From Ulota crispa (lineage: Eukaryota; Streptophyta; Bryopsida; Orthotrichales; Orthotrichaceae), in contig OY987247.1 in NCBI GenBank assembly GCA_963920765.1, positions 19,316,471 to 19,380,470 of the forward strand: a stretch of DNA of 64,000 bases. The letters are read 5' to 3'. A program made the position numbers and the translations under genes. Within the stretch, counting starts at the first letter, position 1. Each line of letters begins with the position of its first letter. Under the pieces are notes generated by a model. It did not search any database. It saw only the letters and a program-made list of their open reading frames with translations, and had not been told where the DNA came from. This document shows, piece after piece, positions 23,955 through 36,049 of the stretch.

Positions 23955-24407
23955 ATGATGGAGGCCAACAATTTGGCTATTTCCTCTAATGCGGCATCCA
24001 ACACCATAGCAACCTTTGCAAATGCGGCATCTACTAAAGAGCTTAAGGCCTTGATAGGTTCTTTAATTGGGAAATGGCAAGGCATGGAGGAAAACATTAG
24101 GGCTCTTACTAAGGCAAAATTGAAGGAGGACATGGTTACGCCTATTGACCTACAAAACCTACACATTCCAAAATTTGTTGTTTTTGAAAGCCTTGCTGTA
24201 ACCCCTTTCATTAGTGATGTGGTGATGGAAAACATTGTAGGCAAGTGTAAGGGTCCACAGGTACGTCAAAACCTTGTTGATGTTGTTATGGAGGACATAA
24301 ACAAGAAGACTAAAGGAAAGGATGTTGCAACCCAGTCATTTATGGATGCATATGATATTGGTACTCAAGTCTGGTTATCAACCTTGTTTAGTGAGAGTGA
24401 TGCATGA
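23955..24407 (+). CDS. 150-codon ORF, Ala-rich and coiled-coil-like, unrecognised
   Basis: ATG ATG at 23955 opens MMEANNLAISSNAASNTIA and the frame runs uninterrupted to TGA at 24407. The first half is rich in Ala, Asn and Thr and looks helical. The middle holds LIGSLIGKWQGMEENIRALTK-type heptad spacing; the end is mixed and charged. Coding-like sequence also precedes it in another frame (ending HDGFDQQLQKS). It lies between the Transposase_24-like exons and the C-terminal fragment at 25263 on the same strand, so it is probably a middle part of that gene. No domain recognised. Confidence 0.45.
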   Translation: MMEANNLAISSNAASNTIATFANAASTKELKALIGSLIGKWQGMEENIRALTKAKLKEDMVTPIDLQNLHIPKFVVFESLAVTPFISDVVMENIVGKCKGPQVRQNLVDVVMEDINKKTKGKDVATQSFMDAYDIGTQVWLSTLFSESDA

Positions 24408-25074
24408 CGTAGGATATTTGCACAACGTAGAAGACACAAGGGTTCTATTGCAAAATTCCGTTGCTTTCTAGGCAAGGTATAGGGAAGATGCATTATTTAA
24501 ACAAAGGGCTTCTCATTCATTGGTACACATGAAGTTAGGTATTCTCTTGAAAATATCTAAGCTACCTAGTTAAGTTCTCATACAGGAATTTTTGTGATTT
24601 AATCCTTAAAGGACAAGGCTACTATTATACATATGGTGTACACTGTTGTATAACTAGCATTTGCTACCAACAAAAAGTTTTAATTTGGGATCTTGATTAC
24701 CTTACTAGAACTACAATGATCTATATTCTAACTTCTTTGCTGATTTCAAATGTAATAAAGGTGTGGATGCACTCCAAATGCAAGAAAAATACATTGCATT
24801 GTACTGGATGCAAAGGACTGCCTTATTGTTTAAAGATTGAAGGTTGTGGAACTTGATAAAAATTGAAAGTAATTGTAGTACAGTTGTATGTGAATGAGAA
24901 GACAATAGTATGCAACCAAGTCAATTATAAAATAGTAGCTTCTACAACTACAAAGGGTGGCAATGAGTTGTATAAAATACTGGATTGAGTTGGTGGTACA
25001 ATGATGGTAGAATGATGCAGTTCTTGGATTTGGATTTGTAGGTGTCATTTTTCTTTATGGGTAGTACAAACAGG
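24408..25074. other. no gene seen
   Basis: Short ORFs on both strands only. Probably intronic within the 18859-25670 gene. Confidence 0.35.
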
Positions 25075-25670
25075 ATTCTCTAAGTCCATTTTCTCTAATA
25101 TATGTGGAATTGTGTGTGGTGGGATGTATGAAAAGGAGATTGCTGCAGAGATTTTGGCATCAAAGAGGATGAGCCCAAGAATTGTAGTTGCGGCAGTTTC
25201 TAACAATGTCAAGGTATGGTTTTGCATGAGTTTGGAATTTGTACTGAATAAGGTTTTGGTGAATGTTGTATGACTGGAACATTGTTTTGAATACAAAGAA
25301 GGAAGTCCCCTCTTCCCAAAAGGTAAATATCTTGAACATGTTTGCCTTCACTTTGTCACAAGTATGTTGTTACAATGCATTGACTTTTTACGTTTGGTGT
25401 GGACAGCTTTCAATAGGGCAAAAAGTTAGCCTTTTGAATCCCAATATTGCCGAGCAAGAAGTTGCTTTTGGAAATATTAGTGGTCTACCAAGATAGTGTC
25501 TCCATGGTCAAACCATTCATAAAAGGTGGTACAAGGTTGCTGTCACAGAGGCATTGCTGCCCAATGTGCTCTTGATGCATCCTAATCCAAATGGTGATCA
25601 ATTCACCATGGTAGACGCCCTGAAGTCAAACACCCTATTGGACAAGAAGCTGATATGGAAAACCCTATAA
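25075..25670 (+). pseudogene. C-terminal domain of a plant transposon protein (DUF8039-like)
   Basis: The frame from 25263 runs to TAG at 25494-25496 and continues in phase to TAA at 25670. It reads QLSIGQKVSLLNPNIAEQ, then EVAFGNISG, then HGQTIHKRWYKVAV, and ends MVDALKSN...KKLIWKTL. This matches the arrangement of the small C-terminal domain of plant En/Spm-type proteins: G..V.L......VA.G.i....g..i...w..V.V.......dA....i.W. A preceding coding-like stretch (25087-25215, EIAAEILASKRMSP) may be an upstream exon. It would complete the Transposase_24-like gene that starts at 18859. Recognition rests on pattern only. Confidence 0.5.
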
Positions 25671-28600
25671 TGTTACATTTCACATATTCCATAGGTGAAT
25701 GATTTTTGTTAAAGATGTTGTGGGCTTTTTTATTAGTGTTTAGCAGCTATTAGAGGACTATTGGAGCATGTATTTCATGGATGGTTGGAATAGACATTTT
25801 CCACATGGAAAGTATCTAGGTGATTTTATGTGGATGATCTAGGACTATGTTGCAAGTGCATGCCCACTCATACACAACTGCATTGCCAATAGGCACTATT
25901 TGTATTGCATACCACAACTATGATACAATTGCGGAATTGCTTCTACTATTGTCTATCTTTTGATTCATGACTATGCTACAACTTAATTACATTGTTTCAC
26001 TTAGGATTGGCAGTAGTATAGACATCTAGTAGTAGTGATATAAAATAAAATCTTCAAAGTACAATTGTTGTTGAGTTGCAAGTAAGAGTGTATAAAATGT
26101 CTTAATTCCTCTTAGGTAGATAACGACTACAGATAACGACTACAGATAACTATTGCAAACAAAAAAATGACCACTGATAATCAATTGAGAAGACTTGTAA
26201 TGGTCATCTTTGGTCTAAAATTAGCATTCATATACTATTGACTGAGTAATGTCCACGACTACAATAAAATCGCATGTGCACCTTTATAAACACGTATCAA
26301 ATTGGGAACTATTCTCTACCAATATGTTATAGTTCTAAAATTAAAATTGTATGAATATAATATGGACACATGCTACTATAAATTGTTGACACATGTCTGC
26401 TAGGAAGGAATTATAGGCAGCATAGGGGGACATGTAAAAGATATAGAGCATGTAGGAAAAAGAAGGGCAGCCTAGGCTACAGCACCAAAAATTCAAAAAT
26501 AGAAATGAATGAAGCTATAATAGATGAGGAGAGGTAGTTGTGCCGTCCTCATTGAGTCATAATTATTATGAAACATCTAGAGAAAGACCAACTACAATTG
26601 CTATGAGCGAGAGTCATGTTGTAGTATTATTTTAGTTGTTTGACGTTTGAAACAACTACAAGGTAGTTGTGTGTGGCAATTGTTTATACTGTGTTTTCTT
26701 CTAGTGTAATGACTCCAATGTTCTCCTTTCCAAGTGCACTTTGCCCATTAATACACTAGTGTATGCTTGTAAATTGCACAACCTTTCACAAACTATTTCA
26801 TTGTCGCCCAAAAGAGTCACCTCTTTCCCAATCCACTCTGTCCTAGGGATTGCATTCAATGAATGTCTTTTGTGGATCAAAGAATCTTGGTGTGCCATTA
26901 TTTCCACATCAATTTTTTATCTATCAACAATGTTGTATAGATATTGTGTTGCTATTTGATACACAACTTATGATTGATGCGAACAATTCCAATGCAAGTT
27001 TGCCAATCAACAGTACAAACCTACAAGAACAACATAAACATTGGTCTTCTTTCCAACATTTTTGACCATGTGAGACACCAACTTTGATAAGAGTATTGTC
27101 TTTGCAATAATTCAACTAACATTTTTATCAAACAAGACCTTTGCATGAACAATGATCATTTACAGACTTGTACGTAGCATGTAAACATGTTAACATTAAG
27201 CATCTCTAAAATTTCTATCATATAAATTTGATCATTTACAATGTAGAATGCATGGGTTCTTGCATGCATTATCTGTCCCCATCAAGTGTCTAGTTGATGA
27301 GCCTCTTCTACATGAATTTGGCTAACCAACATATTGAAGTTCCTTCTCTTATTTAACATTCTGATGCAATGGACTATACCAACCCATTCTCTAAGGTAAC
27401 ATTTTATATATCATCGTACAATCATCAACCAATCACATCCTCCAAAAGTGTTTGACAACATTGCCATGTTGCAGTAGACTGCAGTCCATTTTGATTTATA
27501 TGCCATATGCTAATTGGACTTTGCAATTTTGACAATCACATGCACCTTTCTGGCATAAATACCATGTTTGTATACTAAAATATATAAGTAATTTTGCTGC
27601 ACATAAGCAAGTTACTATGCTTCTCCAAAATCTTCAAGTTGGTGTGCAAAGGCAATTGCATCATTGTGAGCAAAATTATTTGTTCATTTGCGTAGCATAC
27701 AGATATGTGATTCTGACCAAGACCTATTGAAATTTCCGTGTGGACTATCTTGCTAGCTCCAATCTATAGTTCAAAACATTCTCACCTATAACTATAGGGT
27801 TTCTATATTGAATAGGGATTTCCTTAGAACTGAAGCTATGCAAATTAGTTGTTGTACAAAGTAATGATGTAACACAATGGCCAAAATCCAAGTTTTAGCA
27901 ACATTTTCATTGTTCAAACTTAAATTGACAATTCAATGTTATTTCTCTCTTTACACCCCGTATGCTTTGTATTTACAATTGCAATATTGTTCTTTACAAC
28001 AAGTTATCAAGTTGAATTTGGTGCCAAGTTTCCTACTTAATGATTTTCAAAAGATAGCAGTGTTGATTTATGGTAGCAGCTATTCCAACCCACATTCTAG
28101 GCCACTAAAAATTTCACATTTACAAAACAAAACAATTGTACTACAATGTAGTCTACAAGAGATGCTTGCCGCATCAAAGAACAAATCATAGCCAACCACA
28201 TGTTACTGAAATAAATCAAAATTCAATCAAGGTCACCAAATGGCACCAACTCTATACAAGTGTCAAAATCTTTGTTGCATTTTTGCAATCATATTCCAAT
28301 TTTAACAAAGCAGTGCGTAGTTCATATTGAAAGACCTTCTCTTCTAAAATAATGCACATCCATTTTGTATGTGTGGAGTGTTGAAATTGGTAACGACTAA
28401 TTAAAAGACTTTTCATGACTTACAACAAAAGACATTTTTGGAAGTCAATGCACGGCGTAGTTGGAGTCTCCATTGTAAGTAGTGTCAAAGTTTACTTCTA
28501 GTTGAAGCTGAGCATACAACCACAACATTACAATTTTCAATATTAGTGAACCTTACTATATTACCCTATAGCTAGAACATTTCGCCTCATTTTGTTTCTG

Positions 28601-29210
28601 AATAATCCTTGATGACCTCTAGATTAACAGACTTGTTCCATGCGTCCATATTCTAAGAACAAGGTTGTTTCTATAATATCAACGGTTCACTATTGGCGTT
28701 GTTGTTAAGTGTTCCAAGAAAATGAATATTTGGGACTCTGCAAGGTGCTCTATATTATATTGTGCTAAGCAACATATCCCTGCCTAATAGATCTAGGCAA
28801 CACATGCAATCTTTCAACATTTGTAAGCAAAAAACATCTTAAAATAGAGGACTGTATAATGCAGCGATTTCTAAAAGGGTGCTTCCAGGAATGGCTGCCA
28901 CATTTCCCTCAAATATTTAGTATTGTCATAGATGAGTAAGGTGGGCTTAGAACACAATATTCATTATATTGAGAGTATTCTATTGAAATGAGAGTACTTA
29001 GAAGCATTGAATATCATGAAGTCAAGAGAACATATTGTCTACATTTAGAATGGAGACAATGCCATGACATTAACAACCCTTACACAAGTGCAGAAATACA
29101 AAATAATAGGCATTTATTTCAAGCGCTGCATCATTTCATAGAAAGTAATCATAGAACATGTTACAACCTTAAATTCAAAAAAAAAAGAGCTATTCTTGTT
29201 TTATAGATGT
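25671..29210. other. no supported gene
   Basis: Mostly AT-rich sequence. A minus-strand ORF at 26701-26907 contains WIGKEVTLLGDNEIVCERL and might be another diverged C-terminal domain like that at 25380-25670, but it is too short to call. No terminal repeats or RNA genes were seen. Confidence 0.35.
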
Positions 29211-29366
29211 CACTAGTAAATAAAACGCGTTAGAATTTTTTTTTCATGTAGTGTAGTATCTATTGAGTTCCTTGTTTCCAACGCAAAATTTGTGTTGGAA
29301 ACAAGGAACTCAACAAAAACTACACTACATGAAAACAAAAATTCTAACGCACTTTTTTTACTAGTG
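29211..29366. mobile_element. palindromic MITE with CACTAGTAAA ends
   Basis: A 156-base near-perfect palindrome. It starts CACTAGTAAA and ends TTTACTAGTG. Inner paired blocks include GTTAGAAT, CATGTAGTGTAGT and the perfect 19-base arm TGAGTTCCTTGTTTCCAAC, with a loop of about 11 bases near 29285. The CACTA start suggests a CACTA-type MITE. The flanking triplets (TGT left, TAT right) differ by one base, so a 3-base target duplication is only partly supported. Its RNA would fold into one long hairpin. Confidence 0.8.
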
Positions 29367-29887
29367 TATTAGCTAACCTCTCTTGTTAAAACTTTTTGTT
29401 TTCTTGAACCAGAAATATGAAACTTAATAGAGGAATACAATTAGGGTATTATAGCCATTCCAGATTAGATAAACTAGTTAAGAAAGAACCTTTTGGTTCC
29501 AGTCTTAACCGGATTATCAAACAGAAATTAGGACCAGAATCTAGAGTTGACAAATCTGAGCAATGTGAATAGTACCGGAGGTGATTAAGATGTACACTGG
29601 GCACTAATTACCCCTATTGGAAACTTAGGCGAGATTCTATCAATGGTCCTAATATCCAGTAATTAGGTGCAATAGCCTTTTCAAGGGCCATAATCATTAG
29701 TCCGGGCAGTAACTACATGGAGTTAGGCACAAACAGCCATATCCCCTCTCCTTTTATTCCTTTCTCTCTTTTTTTCACTTACGCACTACTAGTCTTCCTT
29801 TCCCTCTTGAGAGTTTGTATGAGATTAGCTTCGCAATAGTCTAGGTTGTAGTTCTTCCTAGTCCTTGTGTTAGGATTGTCAAGAATG

Positions 29888-31663
29888 ATGGGGAGGACCA
29901 AATAGGCAAGCTCTTAGATCAATTCATCCAGGCATACTGCAGGACCTTAAAGGGAGAGCAAGCTTGGAGGAGGATTTGAAGGAGATGGGGTGCCTAAAGT
30001 TGATTGAGGTACCCTGGAATGTGAGGGATGAGGAGATTGTAAGGAAGTTGCTGAAGGAACCCTCTAGCGAGTGGCTTGGCACCGTGAGAGCCAACTTGGA
30101 AAGTTGGACACTCGAGGAGCGGAGTGAGGTTTACAAGTTTAGCTATCACGGGAGCGGATTAGCTAACTGGAGTGACAAGTACACTGAGGGGAAATTCTTT
30201 AACGTACCTCACCCTCACAATGGTCACTTTGTCTCAGATTGTAAAATCTGGAGGGATAAGAGAGTATTAGAGTTTTTGATCCCCATCCTACTTCTAGAGC
30301 GTCCTACTTACCTCACCTTTACCTTTGCCAACACCATCTTTGGTGCACTATCAAGAGAGGTTCCAATGAATTGGGAGTTAGTGACTGGAAGACTTGTGGA
30401 TAGACTAGTCAAGGAGTTAGGGAACACCAAACTTACCGGATTTTCTCCTTTTCTCTTCCACCTCTACTGTCACAACGACCTATTGAGAATCCGAGAGCGC
30501 CTCAAATGGAAGAAAGCGGAGGTGATGAGGTTAAATGATATTACCCTAGAACCGGAATTGGAAGAGGAAGAAGATGAGGAATACTTGGATGAGGAGGCAC
30601 CAGATGCTGAGGTGACCCGGGAAATTTGTGGTAAGGAGAAGGAGCCCGCTAAACCTTCTAGAGTTTTTGAACCAAAAGTCTAGGAGAGGTTTAAGCCAGA
30701 CCTTATCTTTGGAATTATGAGGGAGCTGGGAGAGGTCCAATGAGTAGTATGCTTCCACCAAGAGCACAATTGGAATATGCACAAGCTCCTGGGAGGGGCT
30801 TTACAGGAAGAGATGATTGCTGAGGTGAAGAGTTTAATTGAATTCAAAACCTTGAGGCAATTGGAGGTGGACAAGTTTTCCAGGCAGGTGAACAATCTGC
30901 AAGGCAAGTTGAAGGAGGTAAGTGAAGGAGACAAGGCAGCTCACAAGGCCAACATGGAGATTGCTAAGCTCATGCGCTTTGTCGAGAATCCGGGCAACAA
31001 GGTGAACAAAGCCAAACTCTATGACGCGGAAGTCTTGAAGGACGGGTTGCAAATTGGGCCAAGGTGGTTTTAGTAATGGTGGAGTACAGAATGACAATAG
31101 AGGTGATGCTGCAAGAGATGAGGAGTATCTTGGTAGGTATTAAAACTCGCCAAGATACAAGTGAAGGATCCGGGCAAATCAAAGATGCTACACCCACTTG
31201 GAAGTTGCCTATTGTGCGATTGCCAAAGCCGACCACACCAAAGGAGAAGGAAGAAGTGATGACCTCGACGTCTAGTCATCTACCCAGCAAGATCTATTTG
31301 GGTGTTGAAGTGGAGAAGTCAATATCTAGATCCTAGGATCAAAGCCAAGATCCATCTACATTGGAAGATCTAGCTTTGAAACGGATTCCTAGTCCGGTGA
31401 AGCTGAAGCTTATAGCCAAACGTGCCAGGGAGTCATTTTTTCCAGACAAGAACAATGTGAATCTGATCAAGATCGATATTCCGGATGACTCTCCTTCCAA
31501 GGCAATAGCAAATGACGGAGAGACTTCAAAGTCCTTGAAGCGTTTGGCGAGTTTGGATTCCTTTGATGTTTTTGATTTGGAAGCATCAAGGCTTGCCGAG
31601 CAAGGAACTTTGAAGAATAAGGGTCAGGCACCTACCAAGGGTAAGGGTGCAAGTGGAAGCTAG
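29888..31663 (+). pseudogene. unidentified element gene, copy 1 (paralogue of 61979-63733)
   Basis: An ATG at 29888 begins MGRTK, matching MGKTN of copy 2. After an early frame slip the frame is open to 30683 (about 260 codons), stops at TAG, and resumes in the same phase to 31073. It slips once near 31060 and continues to 31663. Blocks shared with copy 2: GKF...NGH.V..CK..W, VLEFL.P.LLL..PT, ANTIFGALS, LGNTK....SPFLFHLY.H, DITL.PELE, a coiled coil (about 30780-30990), a NKAKLYDAEVLK block, VLVMVEY...EMRSIL, and a basic KGKG tail. An acidic run follows PELE. It looks like a capsid- or DNA-binding-type element protein followed by coiled coil. I recognise no named family. A non-autonomous retrotransposon gag or plant transposon protein is the best guess. 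Confidence 0.65.
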
Positions 31664-32993
31664 AGTCTGCTAGCACGGAAGTCAATGTTTATAGTTTAGA
31701 AGAAGAAGAAGACCTAGTTATTTAGTAGTAGTAATAACTGAAGTAACTAGAGTAAATAGAATAAAGGGAGCAAGCAGTAGGAGTAAAATTGTAGTTACTT
31801 CCTAGTACAATGCATGTAGTACCCAAATCTGGAATTACAAGATCTCAAATCCACTTTTTTTGGGATTTAGTGGCTAAGAGGGGGGACCACTACTTTTGGT
31901 AAAGGGAATGACACCTGTCATTCCCTACACCACAGCTTTTCAAAGTGGAACTTTTTAATTTCCCTAGGATTAGCTATTAGAGGCATGATTATGATTAGTG
32001 TTTAGGTTCATTTTGTATCCCTGATTCTCCATATGCAAGCCAAGCTTTTCTATCTTAATACTTTGAATTGATCACTTGGGGTGTTGTGTATGGGAATGTG
32101 AGCATCAGAAAGAGAGAAGAGAGAAGTGACCCTGGATCTTGTCTGATCCGGTTTCTAGAGCCAGTAGGGAGGTGGTTAGAACACCATGTGTACTAAGGGA
32201 CAATTTTTGTTTGGGTTTATGATCCAGGTACTCTTATAAAGGATAGCCAATCTTAGGTTGGGTGCATCTAGATAGCAATTCCAATACATGCTAGCTAATA
32301 GATGAGAGATTCCACTACCACCAGGAGTGATTGTGAGCAAGGAGCAGGGATCCTTTAATTATCCGGTTACCATCTTTGCATCAGGAATTATGTCATGAAG
32401 GGTTTGTCATTGTAGTATGTTGAGCTTGTAGGGGTTTCTTGTGTGATTTGTCGGTTTGGAATCACTTCTAGACTAGCTATGAGGGAGTAATTGCACCTTG
32501 TTGTTCTTGTGCTTTGTTGTTGTTTTGTTTAGTGATGCTTCACTCACTACAAATTGCTGAGGGGTAGGATTTCATGTGGCCTTCCTTAATCTCCAATCAC
32601 AGAACCCTCTGACATAGAAGCTAAACTTCTGTTGTTGTTGTGTATTTGACGTCCGGATCCGGAAGAAGTACACGGATTGCCTACTCCTTCCTAGAGTCCG
32701 GAATGTTAATAAGAAAAGGAAGGATAGTTAGGAGTCCTATCAATTGACTAAAAACCTTCTAGTACCTTTTCTCCCTGTGTGTATGGTTCGTGTCTATTGA
32801 CAAATTACCTATAGGATTTATTCATCCTATTTTGGACAACCATAAGGATCTATAAACTAAATATTTGTGGAACAAATATGAGTCATCTACTTGGTGTTTT
32901 AAATTGTTTTTAATGCCAACAAGAGGATAAGTACTTTCCACTGTTATCACAAAATGTACACATGGATTTTACTATAAATAAAAATAGCAATAA
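31664..32993. other. non-coding tail of the copy 1 element
   Basis: No ORF of note. The first 250 bases loosely resemble the sequence after copy 2 (CTCAAATCC...TTTAG.GGCTAAG versus the equivalent near 63910-63965). A purine run AAGAGGGGGGA at about 31878 resembles a polypurine tract, but no LTR pair could be matched. Confidence 0.35.
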
Positions 32994-33062
32994 AGTTCAC
33001 TCTTCACGCTATCCATAGTTCACTCTTCATGCTATCCATAGTTCACTCTTCACGCTATCCAT
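32994..33062. repeat. 23-bp tandem repeat, 3 copies
   Basis: A 23-base unit starting AGTTCACTCTTCACGCTA is repeated exactly three times, with one substitution in the second copy. Confidence 0.9.
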
Positions 33063-33639
33063 GGCATTCTCTTTTGAAACTCCTACTTATGGAGGTAGTT
33101 GATTTTTGATGGATCATTTATAAAGTACATATACTTTGGTGTAAGGGATTGGAAGCAAATAAGACTTATATTATTGAATCTCCAAGTATGATGCTCAACT
33201 TTATAGTAATATAGCTCTCCAAACCACAAGTTGTATAATACCTCTGCATGGATATGAATGTGGCAGTTTGTCAGGTTGTTTGATGTACATTGGACAGCGG
33301 ACAATTCAATGAATTTACCCGTAAAGGGCTTTTCTTGTATTAACAAGGCACTAAGTCAAAAAATTAACAAAAACAAAACTACGCTATTTGTATAGGGAGA
33401 ATAAGGTCATCTATAATAAGCAGAGATGTCAAATGTGTGATTTGCTCTTGAGGCTCCTCATTGCCTTTCAAATTGCTGGTCCTCGACTGTATTCATTACC
33501 ATCCATCACCCGCAATTGTAGTTCCATCTCTAGCCTTTGTATTTGTTTGCATTTGCGTTCCCAAGCTTTTGAGAATCAAGTAGCGCCTAGAGGGGAAGGA
33601 CTTGCATCACGTGTCTTGGTCATGTGCACACCTCTAGAC

Positions 33640-34070
33640 AAAGCTTGTGCGGGAGAGAGTGGTTTCTGAATGTGATGGACAACCGGCATTGCTCTCTGCT
33701 TTGCATTCGGCACCGTGGGCTTCAAAATTGTTGGTGGAGGTGGCTCTATAGCGGCAGTGTACAGCTTCCTCTATGAGAGTTTGTCCAATGTTGATGGCAA
33801 CATTTGATTGGAGAGAGCCCATTTAGACCAAAGAGGGGAAGGTGAACAAAGAATCTTTGGACCAGCCCCTTGACTTGGTGGACTCTCTAGCGCTCCATCA
33901 TCCATGGGCTTGGTAGAGAAGTCCATATAGGAATTGGCCGTAGCAGCGGAGCAAAGGAAGTTTCCAGTGCTGAAGATTGTGTATTGTTTGTAGTCCATGA
34001 TGAAATCCACGGATGCTTGAGAAGGCATGCTAGCTTCATGAACATGAGACGGCAAGGTCGAGAAGATCTA
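33640..34070 (-). pseudogene. coding-like fragment downstream of the FCP1-like exons
   Basis: On the minus strand several overlapping frames have protein-like composition (for example a segment with QASVDFIMDYKQYTIFSTGN at 33771-34055), each interrupted. They follow the FCP1-like exon group in order and may be its last exon in a broken state. No domain recognised. Confidence 0.25.
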
Positions 34071-34440
34071 AACAGCATTTCATTTATACAGAATTGAGCG
34101 AGGGAACAACATAGAAATTTGAACCTATAGCAATCCATGTGCTTACAAGGTCCCTTGCAAACATCCATAATTTAGATCATATCACAAGTACAACAATCTA
34201 GCAATAGGGAATATTCTGGAGTTTATTAAGTAACAAATATATAAGATACAAAATTAATGACATGGATTTTGTAACGCTATGCACAAAACAAGTTGATGCA
34301 AGCTAAAGCGCACATAGATCTGATTACAATTTCCTACAAGCCCAATAGCTCTAGTCGACCAAAACTAAGTCACCAACGACTTATGCCTAATTCAAGCCTA
34401 TAGGAGCTAAACCTCTAGGAGAAATAAGGAATTGGCGATT

Positions 34441-34574
34441 AATGCACAAAATAGCTTGAGTTGACCTACATTGCCTTAGCAATTCTAAGCTTGGTGGAAA
34501 TAAGGGCAATGCACAAAATAGCTTGAGTCGATCTAATTTGCCCTAGCCTATCTAAGCTTGGTGGAAGCACGGAC
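34441..34574. repeat. 67-bp direct repeat, 2 copies
   Basis: Two adjacent 67-base units start AATGCACAAAATAGCTTGAG and share CTAAGCTTGGTGGAA. Each holds one TTGA(C/T)CTA-type motif. Confidence 0.85.
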
Positions 34575-35346
34575 AGCCTCCATGAAGGTGTTGTACTCTC
34601 AACAGCCCCTCTCTTTGCAGAGCATTCAGCGCCCAATCCTTGCTGATGTATTTTCTTGATAGGCCTCCAATCCATCATGCCGCGCTCTGTGCAGGCTTTA
34701 AATGTAGGGAAGTAGGACATTCAGCAGGAATGTGTCAGGCAAACCACTTCCTCTATGCAACCACATATTTGGCAAGATAATGCTTTTTGGAGGATTAAAG
34801 ATGTGCGTCACTGGACTGTTGTCCACTACAATGGTATTGGATGATGTGAACATCCCACCATAAGCACTGAACAACTTATTGATATTTTTCAAGAACAGTT
34901 CCTTGTCAATTCTAGGTAGTTTATAAGTTGTAATTTTTCCGCTATCATCCTTGCACTTGAGAGTTGTGCCACGACTCTTGCCCAAGCACGACCCATGGGT
35001 CGAGCAACTCGTCAAATAAGTACTGGCATATCCAAGTAGTGTTGTTCTTCAACATGGAACTCCACATTGCAACGTGAGAAAATTTCAATACTTCTTTGAT
35101 GAATTCTTTGCAGTGCAGCCATACAAAGACAACATTTGTCCCTACAATGACGGGGGTCACGGCAGAGTGCGGCTGCACGGAGCAACTAGCGGGCTTCAAA
35201 TAGCCCTTGGATCTAGCATCCTCTTTGACACAAAGAATTCCATTGAGGTCCAAGATGACGTTAAGCCATTTGTCTTTTGCCCTGGACCTCAAAGGGCGGT
35301 GGACATCTTCCAAAGAACCTCCACGCACGCATGGAGGATTGGATTC
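34466..35346 (-). pseudogene. FCP1/NIF-type HAD phosphatase domain, degenerate
   Basis: Reading leftwards from a TAGCAG acceptor at 35347-35348, the frame gives KDKWLNVILDLNGILC (HAD motif I in the plant D-x-N-G-xL form). It continues VFVWLHCKEFIKEVLKFSHV, AMWSS (motif II Ser), NNTTWICQYLFDELL and GQES. After a one-base frame slip near 35000 it continues LKCKDDSGKITTYKLPRIDK, and then TIVVDNSPVTHIFNPPKSI, the D-D/N-SP motif with the NP..I segment. The end (LPDTFLLNVLLPYI) degrades into 34466. In host genes this domain removes phosphate from proteins such as the RNA polymerase II C-terminal domain. Here the slip and stops make it non-functional. It lies within a series of broken exons on the same strand. 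Confidence 0.75.
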
Positions 35347-35493
35347 CTGCTATCAAACATAAAAATGTGAAGCGAGTTACAAATTGCGCACTTACTCATT
35401 TCAAAAAGAATGTCTTTTACACGCCCTAGCAAATGTTTACAAAACAATTGAAAAGAAGTGAGTGGACTTACTAAAAATACAAAATGACATTAC

Positions 35494-35810
35494 AGCAAGG
35501 GATGGCAAACAATGGGCATACTTGGTGTTGCAAAAGTTGTGATGATTGCGCAGCATCTTGATACCCTAATTCCACCAATATAGGGACGGCACGCACTCTA
35601 ACTAAGAAAGCAATGTCGTCCGGCGGAAGGGACAGACTGCTGCAAGGCTGTATCTCATGGTTTGCTGATCGGTCTACCTTGGGTGTTTCTAGGATGACAT
35701 CTCCATGCATTGGGCAAGGCAATGTTGGATGAACATTGGTCCTTGTGGTGGATTGGGAGTCACAACCAATATCAAAAATGCCAGGGCTTCCCAATCAAGG
35801 TAGCATACAA
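35494..35810 (-). pseudogene. exon upstream of the FCP1-like domain
   Basis: About 100 codons are open on the minus strand, rich in Pro, Ser and Val, including CPMHGDVILETPKVDRSANH and LPPDDIAFLVRVRAVPILVE. It ends at a GTAATG donor-like site (35493). Its position just before the FCP1-like exon, with a 146-base intron-sized gap, suggests it precedes that domain in the same transcript. Not recognised. Confidence 0.4.
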
Positions 35811-36049
35811 AAATCTATGTAAACAAATTGTATATTGCAGCCTCAAATAATGAGAAAAGATTACAAAATTGTATGTTGAATTCACACACAAAAGACCTGT
35901 CTACTTCAAGTTGCTTGTTATGAAAATGCTTTGGTAGTTACAAAACTCCTACAGCTATATACACACTAACACAAAAATCAACTTGAGTTGATCTAAATTA
36001 GCTCAAGTTGATCTTAATCACCACAATTGACATCAAGTGATTGATGGAA

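Noticed and set aside
29400..32990. LTR pair around the copy 1 element
   Set aside because: A polypurine-like run at about 31878 suggested an LTR element, but no matching direct repeat or primer-binding site was found upstream.
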